Notes: generated by a model from the letters alone, not told the origin. Positions 12,135 to 23,548 are shown, counted from the stretch's first letter. The stretch is DNA of 64,000 bases from Circinella umbellata (GCA_025093555.1 JAIWNF010000039.1:310001-374000); one strand, 5' to 3'. Made by a program: numbers and translations.

Positions 12135-15100
12135 TATGTTATATGTAAAATGTGTATTTATATGTAATGTATATGTATAAGAAAGATTTGTGGGTTTTTT
12201 TATGTACAGAAAAGAATTATAGAATTATGGTGCTACGTAGGAAAAAAAAAAAAAGATATTGAAATAAATCAAAAAAAAAAAAATCCTTTACTTTTTATAT
12301 TTAAAAAAAAGCTGGTAATGCAAGTTAGGCAATAAATGCAAAAAAAAAGTAAGGAGGGAGGAAGGTCCCACGATTTTATTGTTTTGGTTTTCCTGGGTAG
12401 AAAGATCTTTTTTTTAACATAAACATTTGGGGCGTTTATTGCGAACTTTTTTTTCCAAGCGAAATGCTATAAACTCACACTCATTTACATGTATTCCCTC
12501 CCCAACTTTGTTTTACTTAATGTTGCCATTGACAACAGACGTTTTTTATATTTAGGCAACTCATACGACCAATCACTTTACCATTTCCTTCCATATTGAT
12601 ATTACACACATTGACATAGTAACATGCTGATATAATGGACGACTACTATTGGTAGTTAATATCTATAAGTCTTCACTGTTATTACCCATAAAATTAAAAA
12701 AAAGGACTCGTTTATCTATCTGTCCTTCTATCTTTCTTACCTTACTATATCTAACAACAACAACAAAAAGCCCCCCATAAAAATGAAGAGGATAATATAG
12801 ATAACATTTTAAAAAGAAAAATTCTAGATATCCCCCAAATAAATTCTATAACAAGTTTCAAAATATAGCCTTCGTTTCTTTATCGTTTTTTTAATGTATC
12901 CCCCCCCCAATCAAAAAATAAGTTAATGCTTCAAAATTATGATAAATCCGAACCATGGATGTATAAACATTGTTTATCATTTTTATATACTTGACAAATA
13001 AAGAATCCGCAATAAAAAGAAGCTAATCCCCCTTGAAAATGATTGTATCCTTTCTGTATACATTCATAACCCTTTTTCCTTAAAAGAAAAGTTTCATCCC
13101 TTTTTTTTTGAATGGTGGGAGGGGGTGGGAAGAGGGAAACCTGTCGCATTATCTAAAAATCCTCATTTAGAAAAAAGTAATGCCACTTTTATTTTTTTCT
13201 CTATCATGTGGTTTTTTACATATATATAAATATTCATTTTAATATGAAAAACATATACATCCTTCCTCTCTGTCTTAATCTGTTGTTTGTTGTTGTTTTT
13301 ATTAAATACGATTTTTTTGTTTGTTTGCTTTTTTTTTTTGGAAAGATAAAATGGGTTTGCATAGACTTCCCACGACCAAAAGTTAATCTTTTTCATGGAC
13401 TAGATAATATAGTGCAGCATTATAAAGACGAAAAAAGGAGATATAAAAAAAAAGGAATTATAGATTATGGGGGAGGGAAGAAAAAACGGAGGTAGTTACC
13501 GAAAATATGTAATAAAAGAGTTTCAGTTATTTGGAATACTAAACTTAGTGTTTTACAGAAAGAACATGTTTATCATCATGGCAACGTGCTTAAAGTAAAG
13601 TTCGCTTATTGGTACACTGTTATTACTAAATCTAGTAGGAGTCGTCGTCGTCGTCAACATATTATTAATTATTTTAGTTAGGATAACTTGCATTAAAGTA
13701 TAAAATATATAAGCTCATAAAAGATAAAAAACATCATTATCATAAATAGAAATATCTTTTTAATCTCTCTTTCATAATAAATAATAAGAGATCAAAAGTG
13801 TGTAAATCTCTTATATTAACGATTCAATTCAAACTTTATCGATTATAATAATTATAAATCAGCTGCACAAATCCCAAAACGTGGTGTACTCGATCCCCTT
13901 TTTTGTATAACTTACATAGCCCCTCCTCTGATATTGAGCTAGAAATAGAATTTGACTGCACAAAATAATTTTGGAGGTTTTCCAGTTTTTTGGTCACGTT
14001 GATGAATAAAAATCCCTTGTAATCAAATTAATGCCAATGGGGTCAATCATATAAGTTGCACGTATTTCTAATCAAATGATACATTTTCTTTCTGTTAGAG
14101 CAGTACCATTTACACTGTTCCGTGTTCATCCATAACCTTTTTCCAGTGCCACATCAACTACGTAAGAGTCATTGATTTCCAATGATGGGTTTTAATCCAT
14201 CGTAAATATTTATCTATTCACTGAGCAAACAACTATTTAACTGGAAGCAATTATTGCTATCTCTACACCAGCAAATTTTTCTTAATCCTATTCAACAAGG
14301 CACCTAAAAAATAGAAATAATATAAAATGAATATCCGCATTAGTCCACATTAGTCCACGTTCAGCTACAAACACATACAAAAAAAAACATTCGTGTTATA
14401 TTCGAAAAAAAAAAAAAAGAATATCACAATGACCATTCCTCAAATACATATTTATTGCTTAGTAACCAGTATGTATATATATAAAAAAGGTATAGGAATA
14501 GCATGAAGCATTTTTTTTTTTTGCATGACTCATGGACTGGGTCCATTTGTTAAGACGAACAAATAACAAGAGCGTGTCAACATATGTAACAGGGGTAATA
14601 TATGTAAGTCAAAATGTGTCTTGTAAAACTACGTAACAATGTCATTCGATTTAGGTGAAAAATTGATATGTACCACAAAACGTGAAACCATAGGCAACTT
14701 GGGATGAAGGTGAGGCCAGATGAATCGTGAGATCACTTTTAGTAAACAGCGACACTAAGCTAGAGGTCTTGAAGAATAAGAACCATCAAGAGAGATGGCC
14801 AACAACATTAATTCTAACAAAAATACATTTCACTTCATCTAACACGTTTGGCTTACCCTTGGTCGTAATCTATTTAAAGCGTTTAAGAAACACAGGTGAA
14901 AAGAGCAAATAAGAAGGGGACAAACAATCGGGCCACAATGTGTGAACGAATGTGCATGCTTCTTGCCTTATGCGGACGTTGCATGAAGGACCATAACACG
15001 GAGCTCCATACCAGCTACACGCATAGGCTGACACTGTTTTTTGTTTTATGAAAAAAAGACTTTGTGAAGCGTAACAGAATGAAATCCCTATAATTATAAT

Positions 15101-15319
15101 GCGCAAAGCAGTCTAAAAATCCAGTACGAAGTTGACGAAAGCAGATGTTAAATCGTGACCTGGTTTTCCTTTTACAGCTTCGAATTTTCACGAAAATACG
15201 ATCTCCGAAACTCTCTAATTTATTTTCTCTTCCATCCATCCTATTCTTCCATCCGTCTTGTTGTCGTCCTACTTTTTGTTTTTCTTTGTTGTGAAAGGCC
15301 ACCACCGTGTTTTGCTGAA
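12135..15319. other. Gene-free region
   Basis: 3.2 kb of A/T-rich DNA with homopolymers, a (GTC)5 stretch near 13641 and a short direct repeat of ATTAGTCCAC near 14339. Small frames here show no codon structure or motif. Upstream of 15320 the sequence GCCACCACC...TTTGCTGAA is shared with the flank of the inverted copy at 28136, so the family repeat begins before its ATG. Confidence 0.5.
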
Positions 15320-15553
15320 ATGAAAATATCTAAAGACCAAGCCATTTGCATGTTCTTTTATGTCGAATATACTGAAAGTAATGTTATGAAATACAAAAAA
15401 GTACTAAAAGATTATGGTGATGTAGAAATCTGCTATAATACAGATCCAAAACAACCAATCTTGGTGACGACAAGGAGAATTCATGAATGCCCTCATTCAT
15501 ATCGCTTATATCCAGCCAATGCGTTCCATTCATTGGAAATCGATTGTAATTGA
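15320..15553 (+). CDS. YARKS-family first-exon module, copy A
   Basis: 77 residues starting MKISKDQAICMFFYVEYTES, then YGDVEICYN, PILVTTRRI and LYPAN, and a stop. It is homologous to the first exon of the larger gene at 16705-18237 (MDITRDQALCMFLYKEF, WEDVDICYN, PIVVPNLRI) and almost identical over its first third to the inverted fragment at 28040-28136. No second exon follows here, so this is either a short stand-alone member or a 5' piece of a longer gene. Conserved features are the DQA(I/L)CMF motif, a (D/E)VDICYN block and a P-x-x-V stretch. No known domain is recognised. Expression is unknown. Confidence 0.45.
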   Translation: MKISKDQAICMFFYVEYTESNVMKYKKVLKDYGDVEICYNTDPKQPILVTTRRIHECPHSYRLYPANAFHSLEIDCN

Positions 15554-16134
15554 GTACAATCGATCCAGATTATCATTATTGCGTATTCTTAGTAGATACA
15601 AATTCTCCCATAAGCCTGATTTTCTATATTTCATGATGTTTCACTTTTGCCCTCTCACCCCCTCTTTCTTTTCTCTTTACCCATTTCTTTTATTTCTACA
15701 AGAATAATAAAGTCATCTATATTTTATTGTAACTGTTACGTAGATTACGTTTATTCATTTAATTTATCCAATAAATAGCCAGCAAAAATCCAACTTTACA
15801 CGCATATTTTTTTTAAATTGACATCAAAATGGAAAATAAAAAGATCAATTATTATTAATTTTATGATTGAAAACGATGTAAAAATGTTAATATTTATATG
15901 ATAAGGGAAATAAACAAATTAATTTTGGACATAATAATGAAAATGATAAACAGGAATATTATAAAATAACAAAAAGAAGATATCAGAAAAAATAAATTTG
16001 AATTTTCTTTGATATCCACCCAATATCCACATATGTTTTTTAAACCGTTTATGTTTTGCAGTAGTTATTCTTGTTTTTCCAAGGCAACATTCATTAATTT
16101 CAACTATTTAATCTTTTCCACCAATAACATTTTT
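15554..16134. other. A/T-rich spacer
   Basis: Between the copy A module and a minus-strand transposase fragment. Nothing coding seen. Confidence 0.5.
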
Positions 16135-16589
16135 CTATAATTCTTGATTATCCATTGTCCACATTTTTATTGCAGTTCGTATTCTTGAATATAATCTTGT
16201 AACAGTTTCATCAGCAATACTTATTTGTAATGCAACTTTTTTAGAAGGATCTATTTAGAAGTATAATAATAAATAAAAAAATCAAATAGAAAATAGAAAT
16301 TAAAAAAAATATTATTACAATTTTAGACATACCAATCATCCATTGTAATAACTCAACTATCTGTATTGGTCGTAAACTTGATTTTTCAAACAATATTTCT
16401 GTGTATATTCCTTTTCTGATATTATCCGTATAAAATAATATCTGTATCTTTCATAATATTTTCCAATAGATAAAGGTTCTTTACATTTTAGACATATAAA
16501 GAATTTAGGATTTGTTTCTCTTGTAAATAAATTATAGCTTGTTTATCATCATAAAGTGCTCGAAATAATGCTTCATTTGATTTAAACAT
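16135..16589 (-). pseudogene. Merlin/ISXO2-like transposase, N-terminal fragment
   Basis: Read on the minus strand, three frame-shifted blocks follow the order seen at the N-terminus of ISXO2/Merlin transposases. The first is a helix with ALFRALYDDKQAIIYLQEKQ. The second is a CLKC zinc-type pair followed by a basic aromatic stretch. The third is FEKSSLRPIQIVELLQWMI and, across a probable intron, SKKVALQISIADETVTRLYS, the helix-turn-helix. The frame ends TMDNQEL-stop at 16135. No DDE catalytic domain is found, and the blocks lie in different frames, so it is a relic. It sits 115 bp downstream of the YARKS-family gene on the same strand. Confidence 0.5.
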
Positions 16590-16704
16590 AAAAATATAAG
16601 TAAAAAGAAAAAAGGTACAAAATATATTATTTCGAAAAAAAATATTTATAATTAAGATTATTACGTAACTTACCAATTAGCGCTTGTTGCCGAAATAAAA
16701 CTAT

Positions 16705-18237
16705 TTATAGTGATCGTTGAACCAATTTTTTTCTGCAATCAAAATTTTCAAGCAATTGATCATCTGATTGTAAACGATCTGAATCAAATAGTTGAATTTT
16801 GTTGTCGAAACTGAAAGTTTCAATGGCTATTTTTTTAATAACAGGGTAATCTTCGAGTAAGCCTTTAATAAGATGGCTATGTGAGGAAAGTCCAGCATAG
16901 TCAATCGAAACCAAACAAACATTATGGTCAACAGATTGAAGATATTCAAGCATATCTATTATAGTAGAGTGTTAATGTGGATTTCGTAGTTTGTATGTCA
17001 TTAATTTACCTGAAGTAGTTCCTGTTACATGTTAAAGTTTTCTCATGATGTCATCAGTTGTATTCGTATCCCTTTTGTTAAATGGTGAAGATGCATTACA
17101 AGACACTGACACGTAAGTTTTATCAACAACAGAACGATCTCGAAGATTATCAATCATTCGCTGTAAAAGCTTCAACCTGGTTTCCATGTTAATTTCTGAA
17201 GAGGGGGACTTGCGAGCATAACCGATGATTTCATACCCATTTTCTTTTAAATTTGAGATGGATGCTTTGTATTTAGGCAAATAATCGCAAATTGCCAACA
17301 ATAAATCATCTATCGATAAAAAGAAACTTAGCGGTTATATCTTAACTATATTATATTCATGGCTTACCACAATACATATCACGCAGTACATAAAGATTTC
17401 TTCTTTTGATCTTATTATTTTTGTTTTCTGCTGCTTTCAAAAAAGCTATACCGTTGGCTGAACACCATCTTGAAAAACTTTGGGCTGTTCGATTGCTAAA
17501 TAATGATGTATATTCTTTAATACTTTCTAATATTTCTTTTGTTGTTAGAAGCTTAAGTTCATAAACCTTGGAATTATTAGGATTTTCATGACGAAATGCT
17601 TCATTTAAGAAAAGTTTCACTTGCGCATAAGTTTCTAATATAAAAAATTCATAATCATAGTTAGAATCAAAAACAGCAGTTGAGAAACCCAAATCTTTAA
17701 CTGAAGATCGATCATAATCCTTATAATAAAATCTTATCCACCAATTCCATCTCAGATTATAAGAACAGTGTCATCATTTATCAAGCTCAAGTGATTTTAA
17801 TGATAGAAGTTCTTAACTTAAGATAGCCTTAGTGGTTTATTGATAAGGTAGATAATGTTCTGATCGGATAAAATATCTAATAATGTAGCTTATTATTATA
17901 TAAATCAGTCATAATTAATCTAATATCTACTCTATCCACCAAATACACTGATTTATCTATAATTCCTGACCGATCGTCACTTACTTAATTCAAATACATT
18001 TTCTTTTCTGATTTGTTCGATTGTACTTGGATCCTGACATACTCGATATTTTTTATACGTGAATGGATCACCAAGGATTCTTAGATTTGGTACAACAATG
18101 GGTTCATTTAGATAGGTATTATAGCAAATGTCTACATCCTCCCAGCTCTTAATTCGTTCTTTGCAGTATTTGACATTGTCGGTTGTGAATTCTTTATATA
18201 AAAACATGCATAGGGCTTGATCCCTTGTAATATCCAT
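16705..18237 (-). pseudogene. YARKS-family multi-exon gene, copy B (near-intact; serine-recombinase-like box)
   Basis: Four exons (18237-17985, 17700-17368, 17309-17010, 16955-16705) with GT-AG introns join in phase to 378 codons with a single internal stop, TAA at 17032-17034, explicable as CAA to TAA. Exon 1 holds DITRDQALCMFLYKEF and DVDICYN. Exon 2 is helical with SRWCSANGIAFLKAAE. Exon 3 carries GYARKS (Y226, R228, S230) followed by RLKLLQRMIDNL and SVSCNASSPFNKRD. Exon 4 has CLVSIDYAGLSS. The order Y-x-R-x-S, then S...R, then V-x-x-D-x-x-x-L-S recalls the catalytic fold of serine recombinases, although the DRLxR arginine is absent. That link is my inference. Similar GYARKS proteins, as I remember them, are repeated hypothetical proteins in Mucoromycota. 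Five other copies or fragments lie in this window. Confidence 0.6.
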
Positions 18238-18383
18238 TGTTTAAAGGGAGTTAACAACAAAAAAAAATAAAAGAAAATAAGGTGGATGGCAGAAAATAAA
18301 GAATAAGACTGATGAAAGAGAAATACGTAATATGACGCTCCTCGTTCCTACAGCAATTTTCTTTGATTCCGCTTCATCTTCCA

Positions 18384-18484
18384 ATGTGGTACGTACATGC
18401 TCTAAGAGCCGCGCTTTATTTTCCTATTTTAAAATATATAAACTAAATAAAATATAATAATCTCTCTTCTCTTTATATCTTCAA
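18384..18484 (+). repeat. Left inverted terminal repeat of outer DIRS-like element
   Basis: Nearly identical to the reverse complement of 24661-24760, sharing CGCTTTATTTTCC and ATAAAATATAATAATCTCTC. DIRS elements have inverted terminal repeats of this kind. A gag-like frame begins 26 bp inside it. Confidence 0.7.
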
Positions 18485-18685
18485 AAGCCACACATTCGTA
18501 GAATCAACAATGAGGGATAATGAACTCAACTTATCTCAAGAACAACTCAACAGCCTCTATAATGAATTTATCAAATGATACAATTAAGAACAAGAAGAGA
18601 AACAAAACCGATCCTCACTTCCAGTGAAAATCATTACCGAGTTGGAAAACATTACTGAACAACAACAAACCGAAAATTTTAAAAG

Positions 18686-20045
18686 GGGGACAAGTCGTAA
18701 TCATTTTGATTTCTACATCGTCAATGGATATATAAACAAATATAGTATATTTATTTTAGTGAGAATTAATTATATTTTTAACAAAATTTAAATATTATAA
18801 AAAATGACTTTATAGTTTAATATTTATAAAAAGAAATTATTAATTTCATTAACTCATGAAATTCTGAAATATAAAAATAATTTTAAATGATAATAATTGT
18901 TAAAAGATTTTTAAGAAATAATTATACATTTATGATTAAATATATAATAGATAATAAACTTAATTATATCTTATTTTATACACTACCCTTATATTATGAA
19001 TATAAAACTATTAACAATATATAAAGACATATTGTACATAATCTAATATTTTGTTGATTATTTTTTCTAAAGTTATTTCATTCTGTTTATAAATAATACA
19101 ATATTAATTAATATAACTAATGATAAATTATACTGTATTTAAAGAAACATTTTATTTATTTTCTATAATTATTATATATATATTTACTCAAAATATAAAC
19201 ATAAATCCTAAAGGATTGTTTTTTTTAAAAACTTCCATGTTTAAATTTTTCATTTAATGTGCAAGTGTGTGAAGATTTTTAATTTTATTAAATATTAATA
19301 ATAATTTTTTATTATATATATACATATAGTTTATGAAAAAAAAATGGCATAGTAGGGCATGTCATAATTATATTATAATTATATACATAATAGCCCCTAA
19401 TAGATAATTATTTAATTTATTCATTAAGTAATTTATTTATTATTTTTCCTAAGTCTATATTACCTCCATTACCAATATAAATTCTTTTTATTTTACTTTT
19501 TTTTATTTTTTTCATATCATTTATTTTTTTTCCTGTTATTTTTATTATGTTTTTATTTATTTTTTCTCTTTTTCTAGGGATATGATTAGGATTATGTTTG
19601 GTACATATAAATTTCTTTTTGTCTCCGTTCTCCGTTATTTTTTTATGGCACATATATCCTTCATTCTTTCCTCTTTGATGAATATAAGTACACACATTGG
19701 AACTAGAATTAAGATACCAAAAATAATTGGAATTGATTTCTTTTGTTTTTTCTTTTATTATATTTTCCATAACTTTTTCTTTTTTTTCAAAATATTTTTC
19801 TTCTTCAAAATATTCAGTCATAATCTGTTGCATAATTGTTTTTATTGAATTAATCATTGAAGATTTGCATACAAGAATCTCGGTGTTAAGAATAACCATA
19901 TTTGTTTTTAAATTGTATTATTGATATTATACTTTTATAATATAAAAAAAATTCAATTTTGTTTTTTTGATTTTTAAAAATCATCCGATAATTAGAAATC
20001 TAACGATTTCAATCTATATAGGACTAATCCGATTAGTCCTCAAGA
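18686..20045. mobile_element. 1.36-kb very A/T-rich insertion inside DIRS gag
   Basis: The insertion is defined by the break in the gag homology. Its base composition is much more A/T-rich than the surrounding sequence. Its right end carries a perfect palindrome AGGACTAAT-CCG-ATTAGTCCT (20020-20040), and GATTTTTAAAAATC (19969-19982) lies further in. The two ends are weakly alike in inverted orientation (GGGGACAAGTCG against GAGGACTAATCG). It encodes one frame, on the minus strand at 19417-19899. No known transposase is visible. It could be a non-autonomous element, or a fragment of a larger A/T-rich mobile or viral genome. Confidence 0.55.
19417..19899 (-). CDS. Lys/Asn/Ile-rich protein with CCCH-type zinc motif
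   Basis: 160 residues from ATG at 19899, uninterrupted in DNA that is otherwise extremely A/T-rich. The N-terminal half is helical and charged (TEYFEEEKYFEKKEKVMENI). The middle carries C-x13-C-x14-C-x2-H with the pattern CTYIHQRGKNEGYMC and FICTKH, which looks like a compact zinc-binding module. The C-terminus is very basic (KKINDMKKIKKSKIKRIYIG). From memory, C-x-Y-x3-RG-x3-G-x2-C followed by C-x2-H is frequent in proteins of large eukaryotic DNA viruses; this is an analogy, not a database result. Function is unknown; nucleic-acid binding would be a reasonable inference. An intact frame at this composition suggests either recent arrival or chance absence of stops. Confidence 0.45.
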   Translation of the reverse strand: MVILNTEILVCKSSMINSIKTIMQQIMTEYFEEEKYFEKKEKVMENIIKEKTKEINSNYFWYLNSSSNVCTYIHQRGKNEGYMCHKKITENGDKKKFICTKHNPNHIPRKREKINKNIIKITGKKINDMKKIKKSKIKRIYIGNGGNIDLGKIINKLLNE

Positions 20046-20412
20046 TTTAGAAAAGAATGCAAAAAGTATGAGTTGGACGAGTGGACAATTCCTGAACGAA
20101 TCAACAGTGAACTCTACAAAGAAATTAGTAAACATAAAACAGACACGTCCGATATTATCTCAAAATTGTATGAAGTATCAGAGACAACCAGATTTCAAGC
20201 CAAAGTTGCTGCTGAAATCTATGAACAACTCAAGTATGTCTTGGAAGTTTTAGAATAACTTATATTTTGCAAGGGTTATTATATTAACTATAGATAATAA
20301 CATAATCAAACCGATTCCGACTTATCCCCATTGGAAGACGAAGCGGAGTCAAAGAGAATTGTTGTAGGAATGACCAACAATATGAATGTTGACGAAGAAG
20401 ACTCGAAAAATG

Positions 20413-20518
20413 TGGTAACAACCTCAAATGCCACGCTTTATTTTCCTTTTTTGTAAAATTATAAATAATAAATACTATAAATTTTCCTTTTTCCCTTTCT
20501 TTCCCTTATACCTTCAAA
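20413..20518 (-). repeat. Inverted terminal repeat of inner DIRS (3' side)
   Basis: Begins CAACCTCAAATGCCACGC and matches the reverse complement of 24354-24462 with almost no differences. Confidence 0.75.
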
Positions 20519-20595
20519 GACGCTAGAGAAATCAATTTTTTTTATAGGTTGGGTAGTAATAAATTTGTGATACTATACTAATAATAAAATTAAGA

Positions 20596-21873
20596 CTACC
20601 ATCTTTGGTACCATGGGTGGGTTGTTACCACATTTTTTGAGTCTTCTTCATCAACATTCGTATTGTTTGTTGAGTTTTCTTCAACAATCCTCGTTGACTG
20701 TGAATCCTCTCTAAATGTGGTACTGTTTTCTGATGGTAAAAAAATTGAATTTGCGATTTCCGTGCTGGTAGCCTTGGCTGTATGTGGTTTTAAATAGTAT
20801 TTTTCAAATGTAAAAGCTTGTTGACTCCAATTTCCATGGTTCTTAACTTTTGGAATAGTAATACCATTTTCAACGGCCTTGGTGCTTGATGCTGATCATA
20901 ATGAATGAGGTTTATATGTTTTTGTATTAATTCCAGCTTCTTTCATATAGGTCTTGATCCATGTAGTGACCGTTCCTAGACTCACTAAACCAACTTTGTT
21001 GGGGTCAAATATAAATTTCAGGAATAAAGTGTGATTGTCTGGTAAGCTTGAACGTAAATGTTTGTTTCTTCTATCTATAAAAGAGTGTAAAATCCATACA
21101 AGACAAAGATCTTCATCTTTAAGTATTCTAAATATTTGCAACTTTACTTGTGTTTCCTTTGCTTCTCGAAAGTGTAGTAGAACTGATGTTACTTGATTCG
21201 TTTCATATTCTAGGTGAACATCTTGATATAAAATTCTCCCTACATCTGATCATGGGCGGCCAAACATAGTCATACACATCACCAAAATGGTCTTGATCTG
21301 GAGATAGTATAAAGACATCTTGTTATGGTTGGTTGCAGGCCATTTTTTCCTGATATAATTGTTTAAAACATCTAAATCCCATGTTTGAAACTTCTCTTTT
21401 GTAGGAATACTAAATTCAGATTTTCTTTTTGCTTCAAAAAATTCTAGTATACAATCAACCTCTGCGATTGGTGTATTATTGGGATGTATTAATTTGAATA
21501 CAGATGCAATGCTTGATCTTAGGCTGTTCAAATATTGTGAAGAATAATTACAGTTTTCCATTAAATATTTAAAAACATTTTTTGGTTCATACTCTTCAGG
21601 ATTTACTTTTGGACGTTGTTGATTACACCAGTCTACCCATTTTTTCCAACCATTATTGTAGGCATTATGTGTGTTTTTTCTATGTTTCCTTAGAATGAAT
21701 TCAAGATCTTCTTCTTCTAATTTTAACACCTCTGTTTTCTTCCGCTTGATAGTGGCCATGCGATCATAGTCCACTTCTTTAGTCTGAATATTTTTGGTAT
21801 ACTTAATTGTTTCATTTGAGTTATTATTGGGAAGACGTTTTGAGTTGTGTATTTGTTCGGTTGGCGAATGCAT
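20596..21873 (-). pseudogene. DIRS tyrosine recombinase with two catalytic Arg codons turned to stops
   Basis: From ATG at 21873 the frame runs through a SAM-like core-binding domain (NAYNNGWKKWVDWC, YLNSLRSSIASVFKLIHP) to FGRP-stop-SDVGRI. It continues in the same frame to KPHSL-stop-SASSTKAVENG, then VKNHGNWSQQAFTFEKYY, and ends at 20596. The family has R...HxxR...Y. The first arginine (PRSD) and the HxxR arginine are exactly the two TGA codons, at 21250-21252 and 20896-20898, each explicable as CGA to TGA. The nucleophile region FEKYY is intact. The enzyme would cut and join DNA at the element's circular intermediate; as it stands it cannot be made full length. Confidence 0.7.
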
Positions 21874-21899
21874 TGATCGTCCTTAGACCCCTATTGTTG

Positions 21900-23500
21900 T
21901 TGTATTTGCCTGAAAATCTTCTTGGTTAACTTTGCTTCATACAAGGGTTGTGATGTTTGTTGTTTTTGTTGGTAAATGCGACTGAGTTCATCTGCTTGAA
22001 TGTTCTGAATACCTGGGATGTGTTGATATTACACATGGAGCGGATACTGATTGCAGAGCTCTTGTATATTGACTGCTATCTCTTGAAGAATAGGGGACAA
22101 AGTGCCTCCCGATTTTGTTACGTATTTTAGAGCGGTGATATTGTCTGTATAAATTTTTATGGCTTTCCCTTGAAATTTTGGGGTGTGAAGTTGTAGTGCG
22201 AATAGAATTGTTTTTAATTCGCATACGTTGATAGATTGTAGCTGTTCCTGTTGGGTCCATAACCCTGCTGTCTTTATGTAACTTGACGTTACTCCCCATC
22301 CTGAATTTGAAGCGTCCACATGAATTACTATATTTGGTTTTATTGATTTTTTTCTTATTAGTAAGCCATTTTTTTGTTGGCTCCACATCATCTACCAATG
22401 CAATTCTTGTTGGCTCTGAAGTGAAAACTTGCAAGCTGCTTCCCATTGTTGATGATGGTAGTGTAAACTCTTCGCGAGATCCCATTGTAGATACCGTATG
22501 TGTAAAAGGGCTTCTTCTATTGCTGGTATTACCGAAGTCATTTTCCCTAACAAGCTGGCCATCCACTGACATGAGTGATCTTTCGACATATTCAGAGCTT
22601 GTTTCACTTTTAATCTTAGTTTTGATAGTTTTTTGTTTGGAACCGATATTATCATCTTTGACGAATTGAATGTAAACCCAAGAAAATCTTGTTGTTATAA
22701 AGGTGTTATTATGCTCTTTTCCTTGTTTATCACAAAGCCCAGGTTTTCTAAGTGTGTTGTCACTGTCGTTGTATGTGTATAAGCTTCTGTTTTTGTCTTC
22801 CCCAAAATGCAAATATCATCCAGATAGTGCACCAATCTGATTCCTTGTTTTCTCATCGGTTCCATGGCATATCGCATTAGTTTGCTGAATACTCTGGGAC
22901 TTATGCTCATTCCAAATGCCAATGTTTTGTATTGGTATACTTTGTTCTTGTGTAGAAATGTTAGAAATTTTCGAGATTCCTGGTGAATAGGAGTGACTAT
23001 ATAGGCATCCTTGAGATCCAACTTGCAAATGTAATCTTTCTCTTCCAGTATGTCTCGAAGAGCAGGGACACCTTCCATTTTGAAATGGTGACATTGGATG
23101 AAACGGTTGATCATTTTGCAATCTAAGATAGGGCGACGTTTGTTGGTCTCTTATATGGTGAAAAAATTTGATAGGAATCCAGTATATTGGGTTGGTGATA
23201 TTTCGATAATTTGAGCATCTAAAAACTTCTTGACGGCTTCATCTACTGCATATTGATCCTCTGGTTTTATGTGTATTTGTTTTAATTTCCATGGTGTTGG
23301 TTGTTGATGAAAGTGAATCCTGAATCCTTCTTGTACTACTAAGAGCGGCCATTGATGTGTTGTGATTTTTTTCCAATTGTGGTAAAACTTTTGAATCCTT
23401 CCCCCCGGTGCGATGCCATCTGCAGGAATGATATAGTGTGAATTGGTTTCCTTGTGATCTATTATTGTTGTAATATGTTGTTGTTGGACTGATTGTTTTT
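21900..23500 (-). pseudogene. DIRS reverse transcriptase/RNase H
   Basis: The minus-strand frame reads KRRPILDCK, CKLDLKDAYIVTPIHQ, SRKFLTFL, LAFGMSISPRVFSKLM and the active-site HYLDDICIL (LDD in place of VDD). It then enters RNase H with IVIHVDASNSGWGV, INVCELKTILFAL and IYTDNITALKY, giving the D, E and D residues, and IPGIQNIQADELSR. It is interrupted by at least four in-frame stops (TI-stop-ETNK, PL-stop-QQDF, HW-stop-MMW, HV-stop-YQH near 22029). The order RT to RNase H to recombinase, and the GMSISPRVF motif, are characteristic of DIRS rather than Gypsy elements. Confidence 0.8.
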
Positions 23501-23548
23501 GTGGGGTTGAGTATTGTGGTTACGATAATTGTTTGTATTGCTGTTCCC

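Larger units (their letters stand above)
18510..20258 (+). pseudogene. DIRS-like gag of outer element, split by an insertion
   Basis: Two plus-strand pieces, 18510-18685 and 20046-20258, are homologous in order to the gag of the inner element on the opposite strand. ITELENITEQQQTENFKR matches IEELESIPSHQLQENFKR, and DEWTIPERIN...TTRFQAKVAAEIYEQL matches SEWLVPEKIN...NTRFQARVAMEIFEEL. The reading frame is interrupted at the point corresponding to ENFKR/F by about 1.36 kb of foreign A/T-rich DNA. Piece 1 also carries a TGA and a TAA, both explicable by C-to-T change. The rest of this element's coding region is missing or replaced by the inner element. Confidence 0.65.

Noticed and set aside
22283..22812. 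Frames on both strands overlapping the DIRS polymerase
   Set aside because: Shadows of the RT/RNase H frame, which carries the recognisable motifs.
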